Notes: generated by a model not told the origin, from the sequence alone. Shown: positions 6,792 through 14,305, counted from the first letter of the stretch. The stretch is DNA of 27,404 bases from Phytoactinopolyspora endophytica (GCF_004138495.1 NZ_ML142852.1:305372-332775), one strand, 5' to 3'. Translations and numbers: made by a program.

Positions 6792-8441
6792 CTACTTGGT
6801 TTCCAGGTCCCGGCGGCGGAAGGCGGCCAGCCCGGCCGCCGCCAGCCCGGCGGCGATCACGAGGAGGATCACCATCGCCTGCCAGGCGATGCTGTCCAGT
6901 GGGGGCTGACCCGTGTATTCGGTGGGCATGATGTTGCGTAGCCACCCGGGAATATCCATGAGCGTCCCGAACATTCCGACGAACAGGCTGCCGCCGACCA
7001 CGGCCCAGGCCAGACCGATCGCCCTCGGGAGCACGCCGAACAGCAGCGCCGCGGTCCCGAGCAGTACCAGCACTCCCGGCACCTGCGCCAGGTGCGCGGA
7101 GGTCATCTCCCAGACGTAGGAGCTGTCGCCCACCGAGGCGGCCGCACCGATCCCGCTGGCGAAACCGGCCACGAGCAGCAGCCCGACCAGGCCGATCGCA
7201 ATGACCGTCAGGTAGCTGCCCAGCCAGGTCCAGCGGCTGGTCGCGGTCGCCAGCACGGGCTCGGCCCGGCCCTTGGTCTCCTCCTGCCGCACCGCCTGCA
7301 CGCCCTGGATCGCCATGATGCCGGCGAGGGCGGCTGTGAACAGCGTGATGACGCCGAGGTAGCCATCGACCAAAGTGTCCACGGAGCCGCCGAACATGTC
7401 GATCCGGTTCTCGCTCATGCCGTCCGGGTCGGTCAGTTGATCGGCGACCGCTCCGAACATGAAAGCGAACACCGCCAGTGCCGCCGTCCACCCGATCAGG
7501 CTGGCCCGCTGCAGCCGGAACGCGGCCGCGAGCGGTGACCTGAGCCAGGACGCCGCCACCGGTGCACCGGCGCGGCTCGCGACCAGACCCGCGCCGACAT
7601 CCCGGCGGTTCGACAATGCGTACCCGGCTGCCGTGGCAGCCGCCGCGAGTCCGATCGACAGCAGCAGCGGCCACCACCGGCCGTCCACATACGACCGTGT
7701 CTGGTTCGACCAGGCCAGCGGGGAGAACCAGGACAGTGGGCTGCCGTAGTCGTCGATCATGTCGCCCACGGCGCGGACCGCCCAGGCCCCTCCAAGCGCC
7801 GCGCCCGCGATCCCGGTCGCGGTCCGGGCATACTCGGTGACCTGGACCGTGAGCGCGGTGATCCCGGCGAAGACCAGCCCCACCGCCCCGACGCTCGCGC
7901 CGAACAGTAGCCCGTCGCCGCCGTCGAAGCCGTTGGCGGTCATGGTGCCGCCGACCATCAGCCCCAGCAGCACGTTGGCCGCGACAGCGACGATCAGCAC
8001 AGCGGTGAGCTGTGCGTACCGCCCCACCACGGTGGATCGGACGAGCTCCGCCCGGCCGTTCTGCTCGTCGACCCGGGTGTGCCGAGAGACCAGCTGCATG
8101 CTCATCAGCGCGGCCAGCACGAAGAAGAACAACCCGTAGACGCCGGCGACGTACACCTCTGCGCTGATGCTGTCGCGGCCGTAGCCGGGTCCCATGATGG
8201 CACTGACCTCACCCTCCATGAACCGGGCGAGGTCCTCGCGCCCCTCTTCGGTCTCGGTGAGGCCGCTCACCGCCGTCGCCAGCTGGAACAGCAGCAAGCT
8301 GATGCCCAGCAGCCATGCGGGCAGCTTGATCCGATCACGGCGCAGGATGAACCGGATAAGCGTGCCGGTGCCGGCGAGCACATTGCCGGGCGAGCGGCGG
8401 GTGGGCGTCCGGGTCGGCTCCCGGACGGCGGTCGCCGTCAT
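6792..8441 (-). CDS. ABC-2 type exporter permease (large, multi-TM)
   Basis: A 549-residue integral membrane protein with about twelve hydrophobic segments arranged as two similar halves. Each half has a long soluble stretch after its first helix (for example [20 protein letters not shown], and [15 protein letters not shown] in the second half). The conserved [18 protein letters not shown] in half one and [20 protein letters not shown] in half two confirm the internal duplication. This fits the tetronasin-resistance/polyketide-exporter permease family of actinobacteria. Its ATG overlaps the ATPase stop as ATGA (8438-8441), so the pair forms one transporter. The substrate is unknown; drugs or lipids are usual for the family. 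The N-terminal 30 residues are Arg/Thr-rich and cytosolic. Confidence 0.92.
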   Translation of the reverse strand: MTATAVREPTRTPTRRSPGNVLAGTGTLIRFILRRDRIKLPAWLLGISLLLFQLATAVSGLTETEEGREDLARFMEGEVSAIMGPGYGRDSISAEVYVAGVYGLFFFVLAALMSMQLVSRHTRVDEQNGRAELVRSTVVGRYAQLTAVLIVAVAANVLLGLMVGGTMTANGFDGGDGLLFGASVGAVGLVFAGITALTVQVTEYARTATGIAGAALGGAWAVRAVGDMIDDYGSPLSWFSPLAWSNQTRSYVDGRWWPLLLSIGLAAAATAAGYALSNRRDVGAGLVASRAGAPVAASWLRSPLAAAFRLQRASLIGWTAALAVFAFMFGAVADQLTDPDGMSENRIDMFGGSVDTLVDGYLGVITLFTAALAGIMAIQGVQAVRQEETKGRAEPVLATATSRWTWLGSYLTVIAIGLVGLLLVAGFASGIGAAASVGDSSYVWEMTSAHLAQVPGVLVLLGTAALLFGVLPRAIGLAWAVVGGSLFVGMFGTLMDIPGWLRNIMPTEYTGQPPLDSIAWQAMVILLVIAAGLAAAGLAAFRRRDLETK

Positions 8442-9358
8442 CGCTCCTCCCCGTTCCCGTTACCGGCTGCGGCGAGTTCTTCGCCGTAGTGGCGCAGCAT
8501 GAGTTCCTCGAGCGTCGGCGGGTGGCTGGTCATACTGCGGATGTCGAAGTGGCTCAGGGCCTGGACCGCGTCATTGAGGTGGTCACCGTCGACCGCGAAC
8601 CGCACCCGGCCGTCGGCGGCCTCCAGGTCGTGGACGCCGGGCATCAGCTCCAGGCCGGTGACCGGCCGGCTGGTGTCGGCCTCGATGGTGGTGCGGGTCA
8701 GGTGCCGCATCTCGGCGAGCGTTCCGGACTGGACGATCTCGCCGTGCCGGATGATGCTGACCTTGTCGGCGAGCTCCTCCACCTGGGCCAGGATGTGGCT
8801 GGAGAGCAGGACGGTGCGCCCCTGTGCCTTCACCTGGTTGATCACGTCCTGGAACACCACCTCCATCAGCGGATCCAGCCCGGCGGTCGGTTCGTCGAGC
8901 AGCAGCAGCTCCGCGTCGGAGGCGAGCGCGGCCACGATCGCGACCTTCTGCCGGTTTCCCTTCGAGTAGGTGCGGCCCTTCTTGGTGGGGTCGAGGTCGA
9001 GTCGCTCAATCAGCTCGGCCCGGCGGGCCTTGTTGAGGCCACCCCGGAGCCGGCCGAGCAGGTCGATCGCCTCACCGCCGGTGAGGTTCGGCCAGAGCTC
9101 GACGTCCCCTGGTACATATGCCATCCGGCGGTGCATGGCCACGGCGTCGTGCCATGGGTCACCGCCGAGCACCTCCACCCGGCCGGAGTCGGCCCGCAGC
9201 AGCCCGAGCAGCACTCGGATGGTGGTGGACTTGCCGGCGCCGTTCGGCCCCAGGAACCCATGCACCTCGCCCGTGTCGACAGTGAGGTCGAGACGGTCCA
9301 GCGCACGGGTCGAGCCGAAGGTCTTCACCAGCCCGGACGTAGCGATAGCAGCAGTCAT
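8438..9358 (-). CDS. ABC exporter ATP-binding protein (drug/daunorubicin-resistance type)
   Basis: A 306-residue single ATPase domain plus C-terminal extension. Walker A is GPNGAGKS (37-44), the signature region is [11 protein letters not shown], Walker B is [12 protein letters not shown], and the switch His is in LLSSHIL. The C-terminal about 85 residues (after [11 protein letters not shown]) are the usual regulatory tail of DrrA-like ATPases. The start at 9358 was chosen because GGAG lies 8 nt upstream and the sequence around it (ACGGAGACGTCATGA) is identical to that around the epimerase start. Eight extra in-frame residues upstream are not needed. It is the first gene of the four-gene unit ending in sigJ. 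An inverted repeat sits in its leader and a CRP-like half-site pair further upstream. Confidence 0.94.
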   Translation of the reverse strand: MTAAIATSGLVKTFGSTRALDRLDLTVDTGEVHGFLGPNGAGKSTTIRVLLGLLRADSGRVEVLGGDPWHDAVAMHRRMAYVPGDVELWPNLTGGEAIDLLGRLRGGLNKARRAELIERLDLDPTKKGRTYSKGNRQKVAIVAALASDAELLLLDEPTAGLDPLMEVVFQDVINQVKAQGRTVLLSSHILAQVEELADKVSIIRHGEIVQSGTLAEMRHLTRTTIEADTSRPVTGLELMPGVHDLEAADGRVRFAVDGDHLNDAVQALSHFDIRSMTSHPPTLEELMLRHYGEELAAAGNGNGEER

Positions 9359-9367
9359 GACGTCTCC

Positions 9368-9386
9368 GTTCGTTGTTCTCACGAAC
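9368..9386. promoter_or_regulatory. Inverted repeat in the leader of the ABC-epimerase-sigJ unit
   Basis: GTTCGT (9368-9373) and ACGAAC (9381-9386) are perfect inverted arms separated by 7 bp, lying 10 bp before the ATPase start codon and abutting its ribosome binding site. It could be a repressor operator or a hairpin that controls access to the ribosome binding site. No known regulator can be assigned. Confidence 0.45.
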
Positions 9387-9421
9387 TACAGACGAGACAG
9401 CCCACCGTTCTATGACCCGCG

Positions 9422-9435
9422 GTGACTCAGATCAC
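9422..9435. promoter_or_regulatory. CRP/GlxR-like palindrome
   Basis: GTGA (9422-9425) and TCAC (9432-9435) are separated by 6 bp, matching the core spacing of CRP-family sites (GTGA-N6-TCAC), including actinobacterial GlxR/Crp. The flanks are G on the left and G on the right, so the outer T/A pair is missing. It lies 63 bp upstream of the ABC ATPase start, in the gap after helR. Confidence 0.35.
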
Positions 9436-9470
9436 GTTATGGCTACTCCGGGCGCCCACTAGAAACACGG

Positions 9471-11813
9471 TTAAGGGGCAGCAAGGCGGGAGAGCGCGGC
9501 TGGGAGTGGGGCGATGTGGACGATGCCAAGGCGACGGGTGGACCTGGTCAGCGCAACGTACAGGTCGGCGTATCCCTGGGGCGAGCCCGAGAGGACCTCG
9601 TCCGGCATGACCACGACGGTCCCGTCGAACTCCAGCCCTTTCGCCTGCTCCGGCGTCACTACCGCGACCGGGGCATCCAGCATGTCGTGGTCGTCGGCCG
9701 TCCTGGCGTCGGGGACATCCCGGCGCAGCGCCGTGACACAACGCTCGAGACGTGCCGGCGGCACGATGAACGCGAGCGTGCCCTCGCCGAGCGCATCCCG
9801 CTCCTGCTTGACCACGGCGGGCAGAACATCGGCGAGCTCGTCCTCGCGGACCTGCCGCGCCCAGGGCGCGTCACCGTCCGGGCGTACCGAACGCGGCGCC
9901 ACGGCGTCGGTCCCACTCGCCGCCAGGACATCTGCCGCCACCGACATGATCGGCTGCGGCGTCCGGTAGTTCACCGTGAGCTGGGCGCGGTGCCACCGAC
10001 CGTAGGCCAGCGGGTCGAGCGCGTGCGCCCACGAGGACACACCGTCCGGGGCGCCGGTCTGCGCGATGTCTCCGACCACGGTCATGGACAGCGTAGGGCA
10101 GCGGCGGGTCAGTACCCGCCACGCCATCGGCGACAGCTCCTGAGCCTCATCGACGATCACGTGCCCGTACTTCCACTCGCGGTTCCGGCGGGCCCGTTCG
10201 GCGATCGACTCCCGTCCCCCCGTGTCGTGGTAGCGCGCGAGCACCAGGGAGGCATCGACCGGCATGGCGACCTCTTCGTCGATGGCCATATCCATCGCCA
10301 CGTCGTAGGCGTCGGTGATCATCTGGCGTTCCTCTTCGGTCTGGTGCAAGCGCTCACTCTCCGCACGCGCCTGGTCGTCCGCCGCCCGAGCGATCACGAC
10401 GTCCAACTCGCCCACCAGCGCGGCCGCCTCGTCCAGCAACGGCACGTCAGCCACCGTCCAGGCTGTGCCGTCGGACCTGTGCAGGGCCTCACGCTCGGTG
10501 GAGCTCAGCCGCGGAGCCACGTCCGCCCGGAACCGTTCGTCCGTGTAAAGATCACCGAGCAGTCCTTCCGGAGTCAGCTCAGGCCACAGGATGTCGAGCG
10601 CCTCTCTCACGGCAGGCGAGGATCTCAGCTCTGAACGCAGCGCCGAGCTGTCAATGAGATCGACGATCTCGCGGTCGTCCTCATCGTCGATCTCGTCCGG
10701 GACATCCACACCGTCGAGCAACCCCTCCAGCCTGCTGAGCGCCTGCGTCGTCAGTTCGTCCAGTACATCCCGGACGACGTACCTGCGCATACGGTTGTGC
10801 GGCTGCCTGGTGCGTTGTGCACGCTCCCGCGCGTCGTCCCGGATCCGCCGGCAGGTCGCATCGTCAAGAAAGTAGACATCCCGTTCAGTGGCTACCCGCA
10901 GACCGCCTATAGGCGCACGCTCGCTGCTGGCCACTGCCTGCGCGAGCACATCGGCCATCCGCAGATCGCCCTTGACGACCGCCGCCTCGGGAGTGTCCAC
11001 ACGTTCGGTCTCCACTCCCGGGTAGAGCCCGCCCACCGCCGTCAGGACGACGTCGGTCTCCCCCAGACCGGGCAGCACCTGGTCGATGTAGCGGAGGAAG
11101 GTGGCATTCGGCCCGACGACAAGCACGCCGTTGGCGGCCAGCTGACGCCGGTAGGTGTACAGCAGATACGCGGCGCGATGCAGCGCGACGACCGTCTTTC
11201 CGGTCCCGGGCCCTCCTTCGACGACGAGGATGCCGTCGAGGCCGGACCGGATGACGCGATCCTGTTCGGCCTGGATCGTGGCGACGATGTCGCCCATGCG
11301 TCCGGTACGCGCCGACCGCAGAGACGTGAGCAGAGCCGCCTCGCCGGTCAGGTGCCGGCGCTCGTCGTCGTTCAGGTTGTCGAGGTCGAGCAGGTCGTCG
11401 TCGATCCTGACCACGTCGCGACCCTTGAGGTGAATGTGCCTCCGGCGCCGAACTCCCAGACGCTCGGCCGGCGTCGCCCGGTAGAACGGCGTCGCGGCCG
11501 GCGCGCGCCAGTCGACAAGGAGCGGGTCGTATTCCTCGCTGTATATTCCGGCCCGGCCGATGTAAAGCGGGTGGTCACCGTCGTCGACGTCGAGCCGGCC
11601 GATCACCAGACCGTGCTCGGCCGATGCCAGCCGGGCAGCTCGGCTCGCGTAATGAGTCGCCGAAGCATCACGCTCAAATCGGCCCTGATGGGTGGGTATT
11701 TGTGAAGGTTTGATCGCCTCGTTGAACTGCCCATCGACGCTGCTCCGCAGGTCATCGAACCGTTCGTAAAGCAGGGTGACATATTCTTGCTCAGCCGCAA
11801 TCTCCGATTCCAT
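9471..11813 (-). CDS. helR: HelR/HelD-like RNA polymerase-recycling ATPase (UvrD/Rep-like superfamily 1)
   Basis: 780 residues from ATG 11813. Residues 1-45 form a charged helical arm (EIAAEQEYVTLLYERFDDLR), as in actinobacterial HelD/HelR proteins. A Q-motif-like stretch precedes Walker A GGPGTGKT (200-207). An acidic middle insert (DEIDDEDDREIVDLID) lies between the two ATPase halves. Walker B is HVIVDEAQEL, followed by VVGDIAQTG, NYRTPQ and a final LYVALTRSTRRLGIVH. These proteins pull stalled RNA polymerase off DNA, and HelR also displaces rifamycins. I call it HelR-like rather than proven HelR. A TTG at 11861 with GAAAGGA at good spacing could add 16 residues. The 5' end of the gene and its leader are unusually AT-rich and overlap a predicted antisense RNA. 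No known rifamycin-associated element was recognised upstream. Confidence 0.9.
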   Translation of the reverse strand: MESEIAAEQEYVTLLYERFDDLRSSVDGQFNEAIKPSQIPTHQGRFERDASATHYASRAARLASAEHGLVIGRLDVDDGDHPLYIGRAGIYSEEYDPLLVDWRAPAATPFYRATPAERLGVRRRRHIHLKGRDVVRIDDDLLDLDNLNDDERRHLTGEAALLTSLRSARTGRMGDIVATIQAEQDRVIRSGLDGILVVEGGPGTGKTVVALHRAAYLLYTYRRQLAANGVLVVGPNATFLRYIDQVLPGLGETDVVLTAVGGLYPGVETERVDTPEAAVVKGDLRMADVLAQAVASSERAPIGGLRVATERDVYFLDDATCRRIRDDARERAQRTRQPHNRMRRYVVRDVLDELTTQALSRLEGLLDGVDVPDEIDDEDDREIVDLIDSSALRSELRSSPAVREALDILWPELTPEGLLGDLYTDERFRADVAPRLSSTEREALHRSDGTAWTVADVPLLDEAAALVGELDVVIARAADDQARAESERLHQTEEERQMITDAYDVAMDMAIDEEVAMPVDASLVLARYHDTGGRESIAERARRNREWKYGHVIVDEAQELSPMAWRVLTRRCPTLSMTVVGDIAQTGAPDGVSSWAHALDPLAYGRWHRAQLTVNYRTPQPIMSVAADVLAASGTDAVAPRSVRPDGDAPWARQVREDELADVLPAVVKQERDALGEGTLAFIVPPARLERCVTALRRDVPDARTADDHDMLDAPVAVVTPEQAKGLEFDGTVVVMPDEVLSGSPQGYADLYVALTRSTRRLGIVHIAPLPAALSRLAAP

Positions 11814-11821
11814 GGCATCGC

Positions 11822-11851
11822 TTGACGCAGCCTTTTGAGATATCGTATAAT
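11822..11851 (+). promoter_or_regulatory. Near-consensus sigma70 promoter, plus strand
   Basis: TTGACG (11822-11827), an 18-bp spacer, then a perfect TATAAT (11846-11851). It is the best promoter match I found in the window. It points rightwards, away from the minus-strand helR start, yet no plus-strand gene follows before 13173. Predicted start of transcription is about 11858. Confidence 0.7.
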
Positions 11852-11906
11852 CGGCGCGCAAGAGGGATATGTCCTTTCCCGAATTTCTGACTACAAACAA
11901 CTTTTA

Positions 11907-11936
11907 AGAATAGCAGGAATTCCTTCACAGAAACAA
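11907..11936 (-). promoter_or_regulatory. Candidate helR promoter, minus strand
   Basis: On the minus strand TTGTTT (11936-11931) and TATTCT (11912-11907) are 18 bp apart, predicting a start near 11900. The -35 match is only partial, and the -35 hexamer overlaps the base of the terminator stem. If right, helR has a leader of about 40-90 nt depending on which start codon is used. Confidence 0.35.
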
Positions 11937-11963
11937 GCCCGCCATTGGTCGGGCTTTTTGTTT
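11935..11963 (+). terminator. Intrinsic terminator (stem plus U-run)
   Basis: AAGCCCG (11935-11941) pairs with CGGGCTT (11950-11956) around an 8-nt loop and is followed by T-rich TTTGTTT on the plus strand. An outer AAACA/TGTTT pairing is also possible. The U-run is much better on the plus strand, so the element is built to stop rightward transcription. On the minus strand it has only a poor U-run (GTTTCTGT), but may also reduce read-through from the potassium channel gene into helR. Confidence 0.75.
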
Positions 11964-11971
11964 GCGCGGCT

Positions 11972-11991
11972 GCCGTCACCGTGACGACGGC
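11972..11991. terminator. Hairpin just after the potassium channel stop codon
   Basis: GCCGTC (11972-11977) pairs with GACGGC (11986-11991); the interior can also pair as GTCAC/GTGAC. It starts 3 bp downstream of the minus-strand stop at 11995. There is no U-run, so it may be a U-less terminator or an mRNA-stabilising stem for the channel gene. Confidence 0.45.
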
Positions 11992-11994
11992 GGT

Positions 11995-13041
11995 TCAGCG
12001 CATCGCGGCGGCCCCGTCCCGCACAGCCGCGCGGATCCGATCCGGCGACAGGCGTTCCCGGCTGACGTAGTAGACGACGCTCCCCGTGGGCAACACCGTC
12101 TGCCAACCCGGGCTGACCAGCAACTGGCCGTCGACGCGCGTCGCCAGTACGGTGGCGTCGAACTCCTGCCCGAACGTGGACTGGCACGCACCGAACGTCA
12201 CCGCGCCGAGCGAGTCGGGCAGCCGCATCGAGTAGGTGTTGCCTCCACCGTAGGTCATGAGCTCGGTATAGACCTGTGTGACGCCAGGGTCCTGCAGTTC
12301 CTCCGTCGCCATCCGTGGGACGTGCCACTGTACGCACCGTACCGACTCGCTGACGTACCGCAGATGATCCGCCCGGCCCAGGTCGCGCAGGGTGACCACC
12401 ACGTGCGCCTCCGGGTTGACGTGATGCACCGACACCACCATGGCCAACGCCTCGTTGTCGTCCCGCGCGTCCACCAGGACGCTGTACGCCCGGTGCACGG
12501 CGGCACGGCGCAGCACGTCGGGGTCGGTCAGGTCACCGCGGACGAACTCGATGTCGCGGTCGGCCACTGGATGCTGCTCGACCTCGTCCCATGCGCAAAG
12601 GACCACCGGGCGGCCGCCCTCGCTAGGCAGGCCCTGCAAGATCCGCTCCGTACGCCCGGGTACGTACCCGAGCACCACAACGTGATCAGACCGGTCAACC
12701 GTGATGGCGCCCTGCATACGCCGTCCTTTCGCGTTCTCGACAACTGCTGCCAACTGGGTGAGGAGGGTGGTCAGGGCCGTAATGGCGCCGACGATCACAT
12801 ACACGCCGACGACGTGACCGCCGGCCGTCTCTGGGAAGAAGTCGCCGTATCCCACGGTCGACCCACTGACGACGAACCACCACCAGTAGTTCTGCGGTTC
12901 GACGATAGCGCTGCCGGCCGGCTCGGCGATCACCATCAACGGCCAGCTGGTGACGAAGACGAACACCATCACGATCGCCGCGGGCAGCCCTGTCTGCCAC
13001 CGCGCCAGCGAGCGCTTGACCCGGGCCAACAGGAAGAGCAC
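11995..13041 (-). CDS. Two-TM potassium channel with TrkA-N (RCK) cytosolic domains
   Basis: 348 residues from GTG 13041, chosen because AGGGGA lies 7 nt upstream; ATG 13071 would add ten residues. TM1 is in LPAAIVMVFVFVTSWPLMVI, the pore helix and selectivity filter read SGSTVGYGDFFPE, and TM2 is GVYVIVGAITALTTLLTQLA. TVGYGD is the canonical potassium filter. A Rossmann-type RCK domain follows (DHVVVLGYVPGRTERIL), with VRGDLTDPDVLRRAAV and VLVDARDDNEALAMV, then a C-terminal half about 150 residues long. The glycine motif is GYVPGRT rather than GxGxxG, so the usual ligand (NAD/ATP or Ca2+) is uncertain. It is divergent from the DUF4178 operon across a short shared promoter region, an arrangement that suggests a joint membrane-stress or ion-homeostasis role. 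Confidence 0.92.
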   Translation of the reverse strand: MLFLLARVKRSLARWQTGLPAAIVMVFVFVTSWPLMVIAEPAGSAIVEPQNYWWWFVVSGSTVGYGDFFPETAGGHVVGVYVIVGAITALTTLLTQLAAVVENAKGRRMQGAITVDRSDHVVVLGYVPGRTERILQGLPSEGGRPVVLCAWDEVEQHPVADRDIEFVRGDLTDPDVLRRAAVHRAYSVLVDARDDNEALAMVVSVHHVNPEAHVVVTLRDLGRADHLRYVSESVRCVQWHVPRMATEELQDPGVTQVYTELMTYGGGNTYSMRLPDSLGAVTFGACQSTFGQEFDATVLATRVDGQLLVSPGWQTVLPTGSVVYYVSRERLSPDRIRAAVRDGAAAMR

Positions 13042-13086
13042 GTCGAATCCCCTCACTCCACGTACGCACATCACCGGCACGGCGGA

Positions 13087-13156
13087 TGTTAGCGGACCAG
13101 CCACCCATGTGTAATGTGTGCCCGGGAATTGATCGTCAACTGCTCAGGTCGTTGAG
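13087..13156. promoter_or_regulatory. Shared divergent promoter/operator region
   Basis: Plus strand: TTAGCG (13090-13095), 17 bp, TAATGT (13113-13118), giving a leader of about 48 nt before GTG 13173. Minus strand: TTGACG (13140-13135), 17 bp, CATTAC, reading towards the potassium channel. An inverted repeat TCAAC-N10-GTTGA (13137-13156) overlaps the minus-strand -35 and lies in the plus-strand leader, so one protein bound there could affect both directions. All elements are visual matches only. Confidence 0.4.
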
Positions 13157-13172
13157 CCGGGGGCTGTAGGCC

Positions 13173-13784
13173 GTGGAAATCGTCGTCGCCATCATCACTA
13201 TCGTCGTCATCGCCGTTGCGGTGGTGATGATCGTACGAGCACTTCAATCACGCAACCGCTCCACGCCGGCGGCGGCCGCTCCGCGGGACCCGTTCGCACC
13301 TGAGGACAGCACGTTCGGAGACCCGCGCACGCTGAAGGCGGGTGACATGGTGGAACTCCTCGGGGAGCGCATGTTCGTCCGTGGCTCGCTGCGTCTCCGC
13401 GAAGGCGGCTACCAGTGGAGCGAACACTTCCTGGACGACATCGCGGGTACCCGTCGCTGGCTCTCGGTCGAGGAGGATCCTGACCTCGAGGTCGTGGTCT
13501 GGACCGAGCTGAAAGGCACGGATCTCAAGCCCAGCGAGAAGACCCTGACGCACGAAGGCGTCGAGTACCGGCGCGACGAGCACGGGACCGCCCAGTTCAC
13601 CTCTGAGGGAACGACGGGCCTGGGAACATCCGGCCGGGTGGAGTACGTGGACTTCGCCGGATCGAAAGGTCGCTATCTCTCCTTCGAACGGTTCGACGGC
13701 GGCGAGTGGGAAGCCGGCCTGGGTGAGCGCGTCCCCTCCGGCACGCTGACCGTCTACCCGGGCAGTGACCCGGCGGGAGGCTGA
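13173..13784 (+). CDS. DUF4178 domain protein with N-terminal membrane anchor
   Basis: 203 residues from GTG 13173, first gene of a five-gene unit. Residues 1-24 (EIVVAIITIVVIAVAVVMIV) are one TM helix, followed by a basic/Ala-rich linker. The rest is beta-rich and matches DUF4178 features: LKAGDMVELLGERMFVRGSLRLREGGYQWSEHFLDD in outline, then RRWLSVEEDPDLEVVVW and a second similar half ending with YLSFERFDGGEWEAGLGERV. Function is unknown. DUF4178 genes recur with DUF350, DUF4247 and aminopropyltransferase genes in actinobacteria and with envelope-stress (Psp-like) loci elsewhere. The domain should lie on the cytosolic side if the short N-terminus is outside, but topology is not certain. Confidence 0.88.
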   Translation: MEIVVAIITIVVIAVAVVMIVRALQSRNRSTPAAAAPRDPFAPEDSTFGDPRTLKAGDMVELLGERMFVRGSLRLREGGYQWSEHFLDDIAGTRRWLSVEEDPDLEVVVWTELKGTDLKPSEKTLTHEGVEYRRDEHGTAQFTSEGTTGLGTSGRVEYVDFAGSKGRYLSFERFDGGEWEAGLGERVPSGTLTVYPGSDPAGG

Positions 13785-13792
13785 TCAGCTCC

Positions 13793-14305
13793 GTGCTCGC
13801 CACCTTGGACGTGCCGTACGTCGACACGACAGCCGAGGAACTCGTCTGGACCTTGGACCATCCGACGGAGCAGGCTCTCGCCCGCGCTGTGATCCCGCTG
13901 ACTCTGCCGGGTGCGCGGCTCGAGCTGCGGATCCTCGGGGCTTCGCACCAGGTGGTACTGGACTGGGAGCACGGCACGATCCTGGAGACCGTCGCCTGCC
14001 TGCCCGGCCGCCCGCCTGAGCTGCCCGCCGAGGCCGACCGCCGCATCGGTGGCCGGCGGTATCGCTTCCGGGCACGGGTCGAGGAGATGGCCCCCGCTGA
14101 TCTGCACGAACAGGTCGGGGTGCTACGGCGACGGGCAGACCTGGACGGTGACGGCGGGCGGATGGTGCTCGCTGAGTTCCCGTCCCACCCGGACGCCGTC
14201 ACGGCTCTCAGCGCGGGCAGCGATGATCCAGGCGTCTCGTGGGTGACCTGGCATGTATACCCGAACAGCGGACAGATCGTGACGACCAGCACGGAGGTGC
14301 TCTGA
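13793..14305 (+). CDS. DUF2617 family protein
   Basis: 170 residues from GTG 13793, 8 bp after the DUF4178 stop, with GGGAGG about 12 nt upstream. Soluble, with no signal peptide or TM segment. Typical DUF2617 layout: an N-terminal LDVPYVDTTAEELVWTLD, a central beta pair (RLELRILGASHQVVLD), a Pro-rich turn, YRFRARVEEM, and a C-terminal VSWVTWHVYPNSGQIVTT strand with aromatic residues. Function unknown. The stop overlaps the next start as TGATG (14303-14307), so it is coupled to the DUF4247 lipoprotein. Presence with DUF4178, DUF4247, DUF350 and an aminopropyltransferase is a recurring actinobacterial arrangement. Confidence 0.88.
   Translation: MLATLDVPYVDTTAEELVWTLDHPTEQALARAVIPLTLPGARLELRILGASHQVVLDWEHGTILETVACLPGRPPELPAEADRRIGGRRYRFRARVEEMAPADLHEQVGVLRRRADLDGDGGRMVLAEFPSHPDAVTALSAGSDDPGVSWVTWHVYPNSGQIVTTSTEVL

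Larger units (their letters stand above)
11858..11963 (+). ncRNA. Candidate small RNA (about 105 nt), antisense to the helR leader
   Basis: Bounded by a near-consensus promoter on the left and an intrinsic terminator on the right, within an AT-rich pocket: 22 G/C in the 60 bases of 11881-11940. The predicted RNA would fold as a short 5' stem (GGGA and TCCC arms, 11864-11880), a palindrome AGGAATTCCT (11915-11924) and the terminator hairpin. A 12-codon ORF from ATG 11869 exists, but AGAGGG ends only 2 nt before its ATG, too close for normal initiation, so I favour a non-coding RNA. It would pair with the first about 43 nt of the predicted helR mRNA, including the TTG start candidate and its ribosome binding site. 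No match to a known RNA family was recognised. Confidence 0.5.

Noticed and set aside
6769..7677. An upstream extension of the epimerase frame by about 300 codons
   Set aside because: It would overlap the exporter permease almost entirely and is Arg/Gly-rich noise; ATG 6768 has its own ribosome binding site and begins the Rossmann motif.
9359..9470. An ECF41-type promoter upstream of the ABC-epimerase-sigJ unit
   Set aside because: GTCAC and CGTC elements occur in the region but not at a convincing spacing.
11869..11907. A 12-codon plus-strand ORF (MSFPEFLTTNNF) inside the predicted small RNA, as a leader peptide
   Set aside because: AGAGGG ends 2 nt before the ATG, too near for normal initiation, and there is no plus-strand gene downstream for an attenuator to control. 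Kept only as an alternative.
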